This document shows positions 44,429 to 52,448 of a DNA stretch of 64,000 nucleotides, piece after piece (position 1 is the stretch's first letter; each line of letters begins with the position of its first letter). Under the pieces are notes generated by a model. That model worked only from the letters and a program-made list of their open reading frames with translations. It ran no database searches and was not told the DNA's origin. The stretch lies in assembly GCF_001421415.1 (NCBI RefSeq), contig NZ_LMKH01000034.1, forward strand, positions 62,001 through 126,000, written 5' to 3'. Made by a program: the position numbers and the translations under genes. Origin of the DNA: Sphingomonas sp. Leaf208 (GTDB lineage Bacteria; Pseudomonadota; Alphaproteobacteria; Sphingomonadales; Sphingomonadaceae).

Positions 44429-46615
44429 ATGATCAGCAGGCGTGAGATTTTAGTCGGCGGCGGCGCAGGGATCGGGCTCGTCGTCGCCTGGGGTCTCTGG
44501 CCACGAACCTACGCCCCCAACCTCGTCGCCAACCCCGGCGAAACCCCGTTCGGCGCATGGCTCAAGATCGGCACCGACGGCCACGTCACCGTCGCCGTCC
44601 CGCAGGTCGAGCACGGCCAGGGCGTCTACACGACGCTCCCCCAGATCGTCGCGGACGAGCTCGGCGCGGACTGGCGCACGATCGGCGTCGAGCCCGCCCC
44701 GCTCAACCCGCTCTACGCCAACCCGATCGGCACGCACGACCTGTTCGAAGGCCTGTTCGATCGCCTCCCGCAAGGCACCCCGCAACCACCGATGCTGACC
44801 GGCGGATCAAGCTCGATCCGGATGTTCGAGCAAGCCTGTCGCGAGGCCGGCGCAGGCGCCCGCGCGCTGCTCTGCATGGCGGCGGCCAAGCGCTGGGACG
44901 CCGACTGGACCCAGGTCAACGTCGACGCGGGCTTCTGCACCTACCAAAACAAGCGCATCCGCTTCGCCGAACTCGCGGAGGAAGCCGCCAAGTTCACCCT
45001 CCCCGATCCCCTCCCACTCGGCATCCAGGGTGCAGGCAAGCTTGTCGGCAAATCCGTCCCCCGCCTCGACACCCCCTCGAAAGTCGACGGCTCGGCCAAC
45101 TTCGCCGGAGATGTCCGCCTCGCCGACATGGTCCACGCTGCAATCCGCCAGGGCCCGGTCGGCGGGCGCCTGGCAAAGGTCGACCGCGCCGCCGCCGACC
45201 GGATCCGCGGCGTGCTGTCGGTGGTCGAAAACCCGCGCTGGGTCGCGGCCGTCGCGACGACAGGGTGGGCTGCGCAAAAGGCGCTCGACGCACTCGCACC
45301 GCGATTCGAGAACGACGCCCCGCTCCCCGATACCAGGTCGATCGACGCAGCACTCGACGCCGCGCTAGCCCATCCCGGCAAGCAGATGGCGTCCGCAGGC
45401 GACGTCGCCGCAACCTTCCAGGGCGCCAAGCTCGTCACCGCAACCTACCGCGCGGGTCTAGGCCTGCACGCAGCGATCGAAACCCGCAGCGCGACCGCCT
45501 CCTTCTCCAACGGCCGCCTCGAACTTTGGCTAGCAACGCAAGCGCCAGGGCTTGCACGATCGGCAGCGGCACGCGCGGCGAACCTCAACGAGGACGGCGT
45601 TGACATCCATCCGATGCTGATCGGCGGATCGTTCGGCGCCGCGCTCGAGCACGACGTCGCCGAGCAGGCCGCAGTGCTGGCGGTAAAGCTAAGACGCCCG
45701 GTCAGCCTCGTCTGGTCGCGTGGCGAGGATTCGCTCCACGATCACTACCGCCCACCCGCCGTCGCGAAGATGGCCGCACGGCTCGCCCCCAACGGCGCGA
45801 TCATGGGCTGGTCGGCCAACATCGCCGCGCCCTCGACCGGCGCCGAGATGGCACGCCGGATGATGCCAGGCCTCGCAACCGAAGCGGCGCTGATCGGCGT
45901 CAAAGGCGACCGCTATGCCGTCGCGGGCGCGGCGCCCGTCTATCGCATCCCCGCCTACGCGATCGAGCATCACCCTGCCGAGATCGGCATCCCCACCGGC
46001 CACCTCCGCGGCGGCGCACACGGCTACACCGCGTTCTTCACCGAATGCTTTCTCGACGAACTAGCACGCACCGCGCAGTCCGAACCGATGTCGTTTCGTA
46101 TCGCCATGCTCGGCGGCGAACCGCGACTCGCGCGCTGTCTCTCGACCGCCGCAGCGCTCGGCGGCTGGGACGGCGGCGTCGCCGGCAGCGGCCAGGGCAT
46201 CGCAGCCCACGCCTTCCGCAGCAGCTACATCGCCGTCATGGCAGAGGCGCACATGGGGCCCGACCGGCGCCCGGTGGTCGACCGCCTCGTCGCCGCGGTC
46301 GATTGCGGTGCGCAGATCAATCCCGACATCGTCCGCCAGCAGATCGAGGGCGGGCTGATCTTCGGCATGGCCGCCGCGCTCGGCGCATCGACCGGCTTCA
46401 CCCGCGGCCTTGCCGACGCGCGCGGGTTCGACACGATCGCCCTGCCCCACCTTGCCAACACGCCCGACATCACCGTCGAGGTGATCCGCAGCGACGAAGC
46501 CCCCGGCGGCGTCGGCGAGCTCGGCGTCCCCGCGGTCGCGCCGGCGATCGTCAACGCGCTCTATGCGTCAACGGGCTTCCGCATCCGCAATTTGCCTTTA
46601 AGACCAGCGCCATGA
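44429..46615 (+). CDS. Molybdopterin-binding dehydrogenase large subunit (isoquinoline oxidoreductase-like)
   Basis: A 728-residue member of the xanthine dehydrogenase family, closest to the beta subunit of isoquinoline 1-oxidoreductase or membrane aldehyde dehydrogenase. The N-terminus SRREILVGGGAGIGLVVAWG looks like a Tat signal or anchor, so the enzyme is probably periplasmic. Molybdopterin-domain marks include VPQVEHGQGVYT, IGGSFG, PTGHLRGGAHGYTAFFTECFLDELA and the final APGGVGELGVPAVAPAIVNAL. The [2Fe-2S] small subunit and an electron acceptor are not adjacent. Its stop overlaps hemH as ATGA. Confidence 0.88.
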   Translation: MISRREILVGGGAGIGLVVAWGLWPRTYAPNLVANPGETPFGAWLKIGTDGHVTVAVPQVEHGQGVYTTLPQIVADELGADWRTIGVEPAPLNPLYANPIGTHDLFEGLFDRLPQGTPQPPMLTGGSSSIRMFEQACREAGAGARALLCMAAAKRWDADWTQVNVDAGFCTYQNKRIRFAELAEEAAKFTLPDPLPLGIQGAGKLVGKSVPRLDTPSKVDGSANFAGDVRLADMVHAAIRQGPVGGRLAKVDRAAADRIRGVLSVVENPRWVAAVATTGWAAQKALDALAPRFENDAPLPDTRSIDAALDAALAHPGKQMASAGDVAATFQGAKLVTATYRAGLGLHAAIETRSATASFSNGRLELWLATQAPGLARSAAARAANLNEDGVDIHPMLIGGSFGAALEHDVAEQAAVLAVKLRRPVSLVWSRGEDSLHDHYRPPAVAKMAARLAPNGAIMGWSANIAAPSTGAEMARRMMPGLATEAALIGVKGDRYAVAGAAPVYRIPAYAIEHHPAEIGIPTGHLRGGAHGYTAFFTECFLDELARTAQSEPMSFRIAMLGGEPRLARCLSTAAALGGWDGGVAGSGQGIAAHAFRSSYIAVMAEAHMGPDRRPVVDRLVAAVDCGAQINPDIVRQQIEGGLIFGMAAALGASTGFTRGLADARGFDTIALPHLANTPDITVEVIRSDEAPGGVGELGVPAVAPAIVNALYASTGFRIRNLPLRPAP

Positions 46616-47619
46616 CCCTGCCCCCCGATCATCCCCCGATTCCGAAGCCCAAGGTCGGCGTGTTGCTGATGAACCTCGGCACGCCCGATGGCCCCGATGC
46701 GAAATCGGTGAAGCGCTACCTCGGCGAGTTCCTGTCCGATTCGCGCGTCGTCGAAATCCCGCAAATCGCGTGGCAGCCGATCCTGCGCGGCATCATCCTC
46801 AACACCCGCCCTAAGAAGTCCGCGCACGCCTATTCGCAGGTCTGGCGCGAGGACGGCTCGCCGCTCGCCGCGATCACCCGGTTGCAGGCCGCCGCGCTGA
46901 AGGATTCGTTCGGGCCGGAAGTACTAGTCGATTGGGCGATGCGCTATGGCAATCCATCGATCTCGGACCGGCTGACCGCGATGAAGGCGGCGGGTTGCGA
47001 ACGCATCCTGCTCGCGCCGCTCTACCCGCAATATTGCGCAGCAACGACCGCGACCGCGAACGACAAGGCGTTCAAGCATCTCGCCGGTCTGCGCTGGCAG
47101 CCGGCGATCCGCACGTTGCCGCCTTACTATGACGACACGCTCTATATCGACGCGCTGAAGGACTCTCTCGAAGAGGGGCTATCCGCGCTCGATTTCACGC
47201 CCGATGCGATCGTCGCCAGTTTCCACGGGATGCCGAAGCGCACGTTGCAGCAGGGCGATCCGTATCACTGCCACTGCCAGAAGACCGCGCGGTTGCTCGG
47301 CGAGCGCATGGGGCGCGAGCTGACGATCGCGTTCCAGTCGCGGTTCGGGCCGCAGAAGTGGCTGGGGCCGGCGACCGACGAGACGCTCGTCGCGCTCGCC
47401 AAGGCGGGCAAGACCAAGGTCGCGATCTTCGCGCCGGGCTTCTCCGCCGATTGCCTGGAGACGCTGGAGGAACTGTCGATCCGCGGTCGCGAGAGCTTCG
47501 AAGAGGCTGGCGGCACGCACTTCGCCTATCTGCCCTGCCTCAACGACAGCCCGGTCGGCGTGGAAATGTTGCGCAGCATTTTAGCGCGCGAGCTTGAAGG
47601 ATGGGTGCGGGCTGGTTAG
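46612..47619 (+). CDS. hemH: Ferrochelatase
   Basis: Inserts Fe2+ into protoporphyrin IX, the last step of heme synthesis. The 335-residue protein has KVGVLLMNLGTPDGPDA at the start, MRYGNPSI near 107, PLYPQYCAATTATAND near 141, the catalytic histidine in IVASFHGMPKR, and the SRFGPQKWLGPATDE region with a late PGFSADCLETLEEL. Its ATG overlaps the stop of a molybdopterin enzyme, an unusual partner; in-frame codons upstream are a shadow. PhaB starts 30 bases later. Confidence 0.95.
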   Translation: MTLPPDHPPIPKPKVGVLLMNLGTPDGPDAKSVKRYLGEFLSDSRVVEIPQIAWQPILRGIILNTRPKKSAHAYSQVWREDGSPLAAITRLQAAALKDSFGPEVLVDWAMRYGNPSISDRLTAMKAAGCERILLAPLYPQYCAATTATANDKAFKHLAGLRWQPAIRTLPPYYDDTLYIDALKDSLEEGLSALDFTPDAIVASFHGMPKRTLQQGDPYHCHCQKTARLLGERMGRELTIAFQSRFGPQKWLGPATDETLVALAKAGKTKVAIFAPGFSADCLETLEELSIRGRESFEEAGGTHFAYLPCLNDSPVGVEMLRSILARELEGWVRAG

Positions 47620-47649
47620 CCTCCCACAAAATACTGAGGAGAGAGACTG

Positions 47650-48372
47650 ATGGCACGCGTCGCAATTGTAACCGGTGGTACGCGCGGAATCGGCGAAGCG
47701 ATCAGTCTCGCATTGCAGGACATGGGCCTGACCGTCGCGGCCACCTATGCCGGCAACGATGACCGCGCGCGCGAGTTCACCGAGCGCACCGGGATCAAGG
47801 CGTACAAGTGGGACGTCGCCGATTACGACGCGTGCCAGATCGGCTGCGCGCAGGTCGCCGCCGATCTGGGCGACGTCGATATCGTCGTGAACAACGCCGG
47901 CATCACCCGCGACGGCACCATCCTGAAGATGACCTACCAGGATTGGAAAGAAGTGATGGACACCAATCTCGGCGGGTGTTTCAACATGGCGAAGGCCGTC
48001 TTCCCCGGCATGCGCACGCGCAAATGGGGGCGGATCGTCAACATCGGCTCGATCAATGGGCAGGCCGGGCAGTATGGCCAGGTGAACTATGCTGCGGCCA
48101 AGTCCGGCATCCACGGGTTCACGAAAGCCTTGGCGCAGGAGGGCGCGCGCGCGGGCGTAACGGTCAACGCGATCGCGCCTGGGTATATCGATACCGACAT
48201 GGTCGCGGCTGTTCCGGCCGACGTGCTGGAGAAGATCGTCGCGAAGATCCCGGTCGGGCGCCTTGGCCAAGCTACCGAGATCGCCCGCGGGGTCGCGTTC
48301 CTGTGTTCGGAGGAGGGCGGATTCGTCACTGGCTCGACGTTGAGCATCAATGGCGGTCAGCACATGTACTGA
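47650..48372 (+). CDS. phaB: Acetoacetyl-CoA reductase
   Basis: Reduces acetoacetyl-CoA to (R)-3-hydroxybutyryl-CoA with NADPH, the step before polymerisation by PhaC. A classical SDR of 240 aa: cofactor loop TGGTRGIG (residues 8-15), NNAG at 81, and catalytic S134, Y147, K151. Its end FVTGSTLSINGGQHMY is typical of PhaB rather than FabG. A strong ribosome site (GAGGAGAGAG) precedes the ATG. The synthase and phasin genes are about 4 kb downstream on the other strand; no phaA is visible. Confidence 0.93.
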   Translation: MARVAIVTGGTRGIGEAISLALQDMGLTVAATYAGNDDRAREFTERTGIKAYKWDVADYDACQIGCAQVAADLGDVDIVVNNAGITRDGTILKMTYQDWKEVMDTNLGGCFNMAKAVFPGMRTRKWGRIVNIGSINGQAGQYGQVNYAAAKSGIHGFTKALAQEGARAGVTVNAIAPGYIDTDMVAAVPADVLEKIVAKIPVGRLGQATEIARGVAFLCSEEGGFVTGSTLSINGGQHMY

Positions 48373-48395
48373 CGGACGCAGGCGCGGCAACGTCC

Positions 48396-48498
48396 GCGCC
48401 ATTGACCGCGAGCAAAGCGAAGCGGGCAGCGCCCGGCACGGCCGGCGGGTCGGTTTACCGAACCCGTCCGACGGCGGCTTTGCCGGCGGCGCTGAGTC
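48396..48498. repeat. Family F hairpin element
   Basis: The sequence includes CCGCGAGCAAAGCGAAGCGG, CCCGGCACGGCCGGCGGGTC, GGTTTACCGAACCCG and CCGACGGCGGCTTTGCCGGC. It aligns to 36576-36665 with the inner arms replaced by a different complementary pair. Both copies lie close after a rightward stop codon. Confidence 0.65.
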
Positions 48499-48533
48499 GA
48501 TGTCTACCGGATTACTAAGGACGGTATTGCTAG

Positions 48534-48567
48534 ATCCTGGGCCCCCGCCTTCGCGGGGGAACTAGGA
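48534..48567. repeat. Half unit of family D
   Basis: GATCCTGGGCCCCCGCCTTCGCGGGGGAACTAGGAA resembles the right half of the compact family-D element (CTCCCGCCTTCGCGGGAGAACAAGAA). No facing partner is seen close by. Confidence 0.6.
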
Positions 48568-48642
48568 AGGTAGCGCCGCCTAGACCGAACCCCACAGCGT
48601 CCGCGGCGAACAAGGATGCCACCGCAAAAGCTTGGCATCCTA

Positions 48643-48743
48643 CTCCCTCTCCCCTCCGGGGAGAGGGTCGGGGTGAGGGGCAGCTCCAAACACTGTCGCC
48701 TGGAACAGCCCCTCACCCAACCCTCTCCCCGGAGGGGAGAGGG
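48643..48743. repeat. B-like paired inverted repeat
   Basis: CCCTCTCCCCTCCGGGGAGAGGG, TCGGGGTGAGGGGC, a ~30-base spacer, then CCCCTCACCCAACCC and TCTCCCCGGAGGGGAGAGGG. The arms pair over ~37 bases. The layout is as in family B but with a distinct core. It lies 14 bases from the murA stop. Confidence 0.85.
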
Positions 48744-48757
48744 CTACCCAGCCATAA

Positions 48758-50041
48758 TCATCCGTCGCTAGCACGCTCGATATCCGCACCAACCGCGCTC
48801 AGCTTCTCTTCCAACCGCTCATACCCACGATCGAGGTGATACACCCGCCCCACCGACGTCTCGCCATCCGCTGCCAACCCCGCCAAGATCAAGCTCATCG
48901 AAGCCCGCAGATCCGTCGCCATGACCTGCGCCCCGACCAGCTTGTCGACGCCGCGGACCACGGCCGTCCGCCCGCGCACCTGGATATCCGCGCCCATCCG
49001 CGTCAGCTCCGGCACGTGCATGTAGCGGTTCTCGAAGATCGTCTCGGTCAGCACGCTGGCGCCGTCCGCCTTACACAGCATCGCCATGAACTGCGCCTGC
49101 ATGTCCGTCGCGAAACCGGGATACGGCGCGGTCGACAGCGTCAGCGGCTTCAGCACGCCATCCGACGCGACACGCACGCCGTCCTTGGTCGGCGTCACCG
49201 ACACGCCGGCCTCGACCAGCGCGTCGATCGTCGCGCCCATGTCCGGGATCGCCACGCCGACCAGCTCCAGGTCGCCGCCGGTGATCGCCGCCGCGCACGC
49301 GTAACTGCCCGCCTCGATCCGGTCAGGCATCACCGCATAGGTCGCGCCGTGCAGCCGATCGCGGCCCTCGATCGTCAGCGTCTCGGTGCCGATCCCGTCA
49401 ATCGACGCGCCCATCGCGACCAAGCAGTTGCACAGGTCGACGATCTCGGGCTCACGCGCCGCGTTCTCGATCACGCTCGTGCCCTTGGCGAGCACCGCCG
49501 CCATCACGACGTTCTCGGTCGCGCCGACCGACACGATCGGGAAGCGGAAGCGTCCGCCCGGCAGGCGTCCTCCCGGCGCGATCGCCTTCACATAGCCCGC
49601 CGCCATCTCGAGCTCGGCGCCGATCGCTTCCAAAGCGCGCAGATGCAGATCGATCGGGCGATTGCCAATCGCGCAGCCACCCGGCAGCGACACCGTCGCC
49701 TCGCCGCCACGCCCGAGCAACGGCCCGAGCACCAGGATCGACGCACGCATCTTCCGCACGATGTCGTACGGCGCCTCGGTCGAGGTGAGGTTACCCGCGC
49801 GGATCGTCATTACCCGGCCAAAATCCTCCGGCCGCGTCCCCTGGATCGCGGTCGACGCGCCGAGCTGGTTGAGCAGGTGGCCGAAGCCGTCGACATCCGC
49901 CAGCCGCGGTAAATTGCGCAGCGTCAGCGGCTCTTCGGTCAGCAACGCGCACGGCATCAGCGTGAGCGCGGCGTTCTTCGCGCCGGAGATGGGCAAGCGC
50001 CCGGACAGGCGATTGCCGCCGCGAATGAGAATACGGTCCAT
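48758..50041 (-). CDS. murA: UDP-GlcNAc 1-carboxyvinyltransferase
   Basis: First committed enzyme of peptidoglycan synthesis, transferring enolpyruvate from PEP to UDP-GlcNAc. The 427 residues have the family start ([22 protein letters not shown]), the fosfomycin-sensitive catalytic cysteine C123 in [15 protein letters not shown], and the late [17 protein letters not shown] block. The normal cysteine implies that fosfomycin could bind. It is divergent from a Crp/Fnr regulator across 143 bases or more. MurI is at the other end of the window. Confidence 0.96.
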   Translation of the reverse strand: MDRILIRGGNRLSGRLPISGAKNAALTLMPCALLTEEPLTLRNLPRLADVDGFGHLLNQLGASTAIQGTRPEDFGRVMTIRAGNLTSTEAPYDIVRKMRASILVLGPLLGRGGEATVSLPGGCAIGNRPIDLHLRALEAIGAELEMAAGYVKAIAPGGRLPGGRFRFPIVSVGATENVVMAAVLAKGTSVIENAAREPEIVDLCNCLVAMGASIDGIGTETLTIEGRDRLHGATYAVMPDRIEAGSYACAAAITGGDLELVGVAIPDMGATIDALVEAGVSVTPTKDGVRVASDGVLKPLTLSTAPYPGFATDMQAQFMAMLCKADGASVLTETIFENRYMHVPELTRMGADIQVRGRTAVVRGVDKLVGAQVMATDLRASMSLILAGLAADGETSVGRVYHLDRGYERLEEKLSAVGADIERASDG

Positions 50042-50171
50042 CCCGGGTGTCTATCGCGGCTGGCGTTCTGCGCAAGGGCCGCGCATCGATCGGGCGACGG
50101 GCGGATGCTGGCCGGGGGTCGAGTCCCGCGTCGGGACCGGGGGCGCCATCCGAAGCGCTAACACACCCCGC

Positions 50172-50185
50172 TTGATCGACTTTAA
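50172..50185. promoter_or_regulatory. Possible FNR-like box before the Crp/Fnr gene
   Basis: TTGATCGACTTTAA matches the FNR/FixK consensus TTGAT-N4-ATCAA at 8 of 10 positions. It overlaps the first ATG of the regulator frame, which favours the later GTG start. Binding by the adjacent regulator is only a guess. Confidence 0.3.
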
Positions 50186-50241
50186 TGCGCGGAAATCCTA
50201 GCTTTGCTCTGTGGTTCTCGAACATTGGGGACCATTACAGA

Positions 50242-50976
50242 GTGCCGGACAGCTGCTTCGCCGACCGCGTCGGCGATCTCATCGACCTGTCGATGAACGA
50301 GAAGGCTGCGTTAGCGCGGTTGGAGGAGCGCCCGCGAGACTTGCGTCGCGGTGCCGTCCTCGTGCGCGAGAATGATCCGCAGGCCGAACTCTTCATCCTG
50401 CAGCGCGGCATGGCAATGAGCTATGTGCTGCTCGACGACGGCAGCCGCCAGATCCTCCGCTTCCTCTATGCCGGCGACATGCTGGCGGTCTCGGCGCTGG
50501 TCTATCGCGATTCGCCCGAGACGGTGGTCGCGCTGACCGACTGCACGGTGTGTTCGTTCGATCGCTCGGCGATGACCGGGCTGGTCACCGATCATCCGCG
50601 GCTGTCGGCGCTCATCATGGTGATGAACCAGATGGAGAAGGTCGCGCTGACCGACCGTCTCGCCGCACTCGGCCGGACCTCGGCCAAGGCGCGGATCGCG
50701 GCGTTGCTGCTCGAAATGCGCAACCGCCTGCGGATGCGCGATCGCGCGATGGGCAACAGCTTCACGCTCGGGCTGACGCAGGAGGAGATCGGCGACGCCA
50801 CCGGGCTCACCGCGGTCCACGTCAACCGCATGCTGCGCCAGTTGGAAGAGGACGGCCTGATCCGCCGCGAAATGGGCCGCGTCACGCTGCTCAACGAGGT
50901 GCAGTTGGCGCAGGCGGCGAACTACATCGACCGTTTCGAAGGGCTCGACCTGCGCTGGCTGCCCCCAGCGCGGTAA
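50242..50976 (+). CDS. Crp/Fnr-family transcription regulator
   Basis: A ~244-residue regulator from the GTG at 50242 (an ATG at 50185 gives 263). An N-terminal cyclic-nucleotide-like beta-roll (DPQAELFILQRGMAMSYVLLDDGSRQILRFLYAGDMLAVSAL) is followed by the dimer helix and a C-terminal winged helix with LTQEEIGDATGLTAVHVNRMLRQLEEDGLI. There is no N-terminal cysteine cluster, so it is not an Fe-S oxygen sensor. The recognition helix has HVNR rather than FNR's ExxSR, so its target differs from classical FNR. Signal and targets are unknown. Confidence 0.88.
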   Translation: MPDSCFADRVGDLIDLSMNEKAALARLEERPRDLRRGAVLVRENDPQAELFILQRGMAMSYVLLDDGSRQILRFLYAGDMLAVSALVYRDSPETVVALTDCTVCSFDRSAMTGLVTDHPRLSALIMVMNQMEKVALTDRLAALGRTSAKARIAALLLEMRNRLRMRDRAMGNSFTLGLTQEEIGDATGLTAVHVNRMLRQLEEDGLIRREMGRVTLLNEVQLAQAANYIDRFEGLDLRWLPPAR

Positions 50977-50982
50977 CTCTCA

Positions 50983-51104
50983 ATCCTTCCCGCCAGAGGG
51001 AGACGGCTGGCTCTTGCCAGACGGAGGGGAGGATACGAAGCAGAGGTGGCGCGTGCCTCCCCCTCCGTCACCTTCGGTGCCACCTCCCCCTCGCGGTGGA
51101 GGAT
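50983..51104. repeat. Family C paired inverted repeat
   Basis: TCCTTCCCGCCAGAGGGAGA, GGCTCTTGCCAGACGGAGGG and, on the right, CCTCCCCCTCCGTCACC, TTCGGTGCCACCTCCCCCTC, GGTGGAGGAT. It is near-identical in the middle to 54256-54380. It lies between convergent Crp/Fnr and clpS genes. Confidence 0.85.
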
Positions 51105-51122
51105 TAGCTCAAAGTCTTAGGC

Positions 51123-51503
51123 TCAAGCCTTCTCCAGCGTGCACTGTAGCGGATGCTGGTTCTGCTTGGCGAAATCCATCACCTGGCTGACCTTGGTCTC
51201 CGCCACCTCGTAGCTGAAGGTCCCACATACCCCGACACCCTTCTGGTGGACGTGCAGCATCACGCGAGTCGCGGCCTCCATGTCCATGCGGAAGAAGCGC
51301 TGGAGACACAGCACGACGAACTCCATCGGGGTATAGTCGTCGTTGAGCATCAGCACGCGGTACGGCGTCGGCTGCTTTGTCTTCGCGCGCGTCTTGGTCG
51401 CGATGCCGGCGCCGGTACCGCCCCCGGTGCCATCATGGCCGTCCTCGCCATTATCGTCGCGGCGCTCGGCCATCTGCTCGCCCGTCCGCTGGGGAGTCGT
51501 CAT
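51123..51503 (-). CDS. clpS: ClpS adaptor protein
   Basis: ClpS binds N-degron substrates and delivers them to ClpAP. The C-terminal ~80 residues are the ClpS domain: [24 protein letters not shown] with the substrate-pocket NDDYT, and [24 protein letters not shown]. The ~45 residues in front are Asp/Gly/Thr-rich and disordered, longer than in E. coli. The start is unclear: ATGs at 51503, 51473 and 51557 are in frame and none has a good ribosome site. ClpA is not next to it. Confidence 0.93.
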   Translation of the reverse strand: MTTPQRTGEQMAERRDDNGEDGHDGTGGGTGAGIATKTRAKTKQPTPYRVLMLNDDYTPMEFVVLCLQRFFRMDMEAATRVMLHVHQKGVGVCGTFSYEVAETKVSQVMDFAKQNQHPLQCTLEKA

Positions 51504-51596
51504 TTCGTGGGTCAAAAGCATGCTGCCAAAATATGGCATGCCGGGGGGCAAGGGCAAGGGGGCGCCGGCAAACGTCGCGCGAAAACCGCAAACGCA

Positions 51597-51630
51597 AAAG
51601 GGGCGACCGTCTCGTGACGGCCGCCCCTTT
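51597..51630 (-). terminator. Intrinsic terminator after the phasin gene
   Basis: AAAGGGGCG pairs with CGCCCCTTT, and inside it CCGT pairs with ACGG around a 6-base loop. Read leftward the stem is followed by TTTTGCGTTT. It starts 36 bases after the phasin stop. Confidence 0.8.
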
Positions 51631-51665
51631 CGTAACGCACTGCCCGAAGGCGGCGCGCTGTCGAC

Positions 51666-52346
51666 TTAGGCCGAGATCTTCATCTTGTCGGTCGCGACCG
51701 CAACGCGGTTCGAGATCGGCTGTGCGAACTCGCCGAACATCTTGAGCATCCGCTCGGTCGAGCGCGAACCCTCGGCGATCATCGTGTCGAACGCGGTGCG
51801 CGCATAATCGCCCTGGAGCTTCATGAACTCGGTTGGCGACTTGGCGGCTGCGAGCGTCTTGGCGGCTTCGGTCGCGCTCTCGAACGAGGTCTTGGCGTAG
51901 TCGGCCGCTTCCTGGCCGAGCGCCTCGACGTTCTTCGCGGCGATCTTCGACGACTCGACGAGCGCCTCGATGTTGCCCTTGCCGAATGCGACGAAATCTT
52001 CCGCCATCTTCGCGGACTTCTCCATCGCGCCCTTGGCCTGCTCGTTGAACTCGGCGGTGTTCGAACCGCTGAAGAGGGCCTTGGTCTTCTCGGTGATGCT
52101 CTGGATCGTGTCCATCGTGGCGTCCTTTGTTTCGCTGGCAGGGATCCCCGTTGGCGCAACGGCCTGGATCGGGGCGGGAATGTCCGTGTGCGGCGATACA
52201 AAAGCAGCCGCGAGAGGTTGAGGTGCCGGCGTCTTGGCGATCGGCTCAGGTGCCGGTTTCGCCGGCTTGGCGACGGTCCGAGGAGCCTTCGCGGTGGCGG
52301 CAGGCTTCGAAACGACCTTGGCCGTTCGTTTCACGATATCCACCAT
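51666..52346 (-). CDS. phaP: Phasin, PHA granule-associated protein
   Basis: Phasins coat polyhydroxyalkanoate granules and set their size. The 226-residue protein has an Ala/Pro/Lys-rich N-terminal part of ~75 residues, then an amphipathic helical phasin domain with TIQSITEKTKALFSG, FNEQAKGAMEKSAKMAEDFV and a final QPISNRVAVATDKM. An ATG in the middle (52115, MDTIQSITEKTK) would give a short form of 149 residues, the usual phasin size. The 52346 start has GAGG eight bases upstream. It lies downstream of phaC on the same strand. Confidence 0.9.
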   Translation of the reverse strand: MVDIVKRTAKVVSKPAATAKAPRTVAKPAKPAPEPIAKTPAPQPLAAAFVSPHTDIPAPIQAVAPTGIPASETKDATMDTIQSITEKTKALFSGSNTAEFNEQAKGAMEKSAKMAEDFVAFGKGNIEALVESSKIAAKNVEALGQEAADYAKTSFESATEAAKTLAAAKSPTEFMKLQGDYARTAFDTMIAEGSRSTERMLKMFGEFAQPISNRVAVATDKMKISA

Positions 52347-52401
52347 CCACGCACCTCTCTTCGGAGTTATGTCGCGGTCTTCATACACCAATTCTCGCGC
52401 C

Positions 52402-52427
52402 GCACAATAAAATTGTGCACTGCACCA
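52402..52427. promoter_or_regulatory. Palindrome and TGCA motif upstream of phaP
   Basis: GCACAAT-AAA-ATTGTGC is a perfect 7-bp dyad (52402-52418) and runs into TTGTGCACTGCACC, a TGC/GCA-rich motif. PHA regulators of the PhaR type bind TGCA-rich sites before phasin genes in other alpha- and betaproteobacteria. The match here is by eye, and phaR itself is not in the window. Confidence 0.45.
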
Positions 52428-52448
52428 TGACGCGTACGTAAGGTAGCG

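Larger units (their letters stand above)
48373..48757. other. Repeat-filled gap between phaB and murA
   Basis: This 385-base convergent gap is made of a family-F hairpin, a half family-D unit and a ~100-base B-like dyad, all listed separately, with ~75 bases of unassigned sequence between them. No coding frame is supported. Confidence 0.8.
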
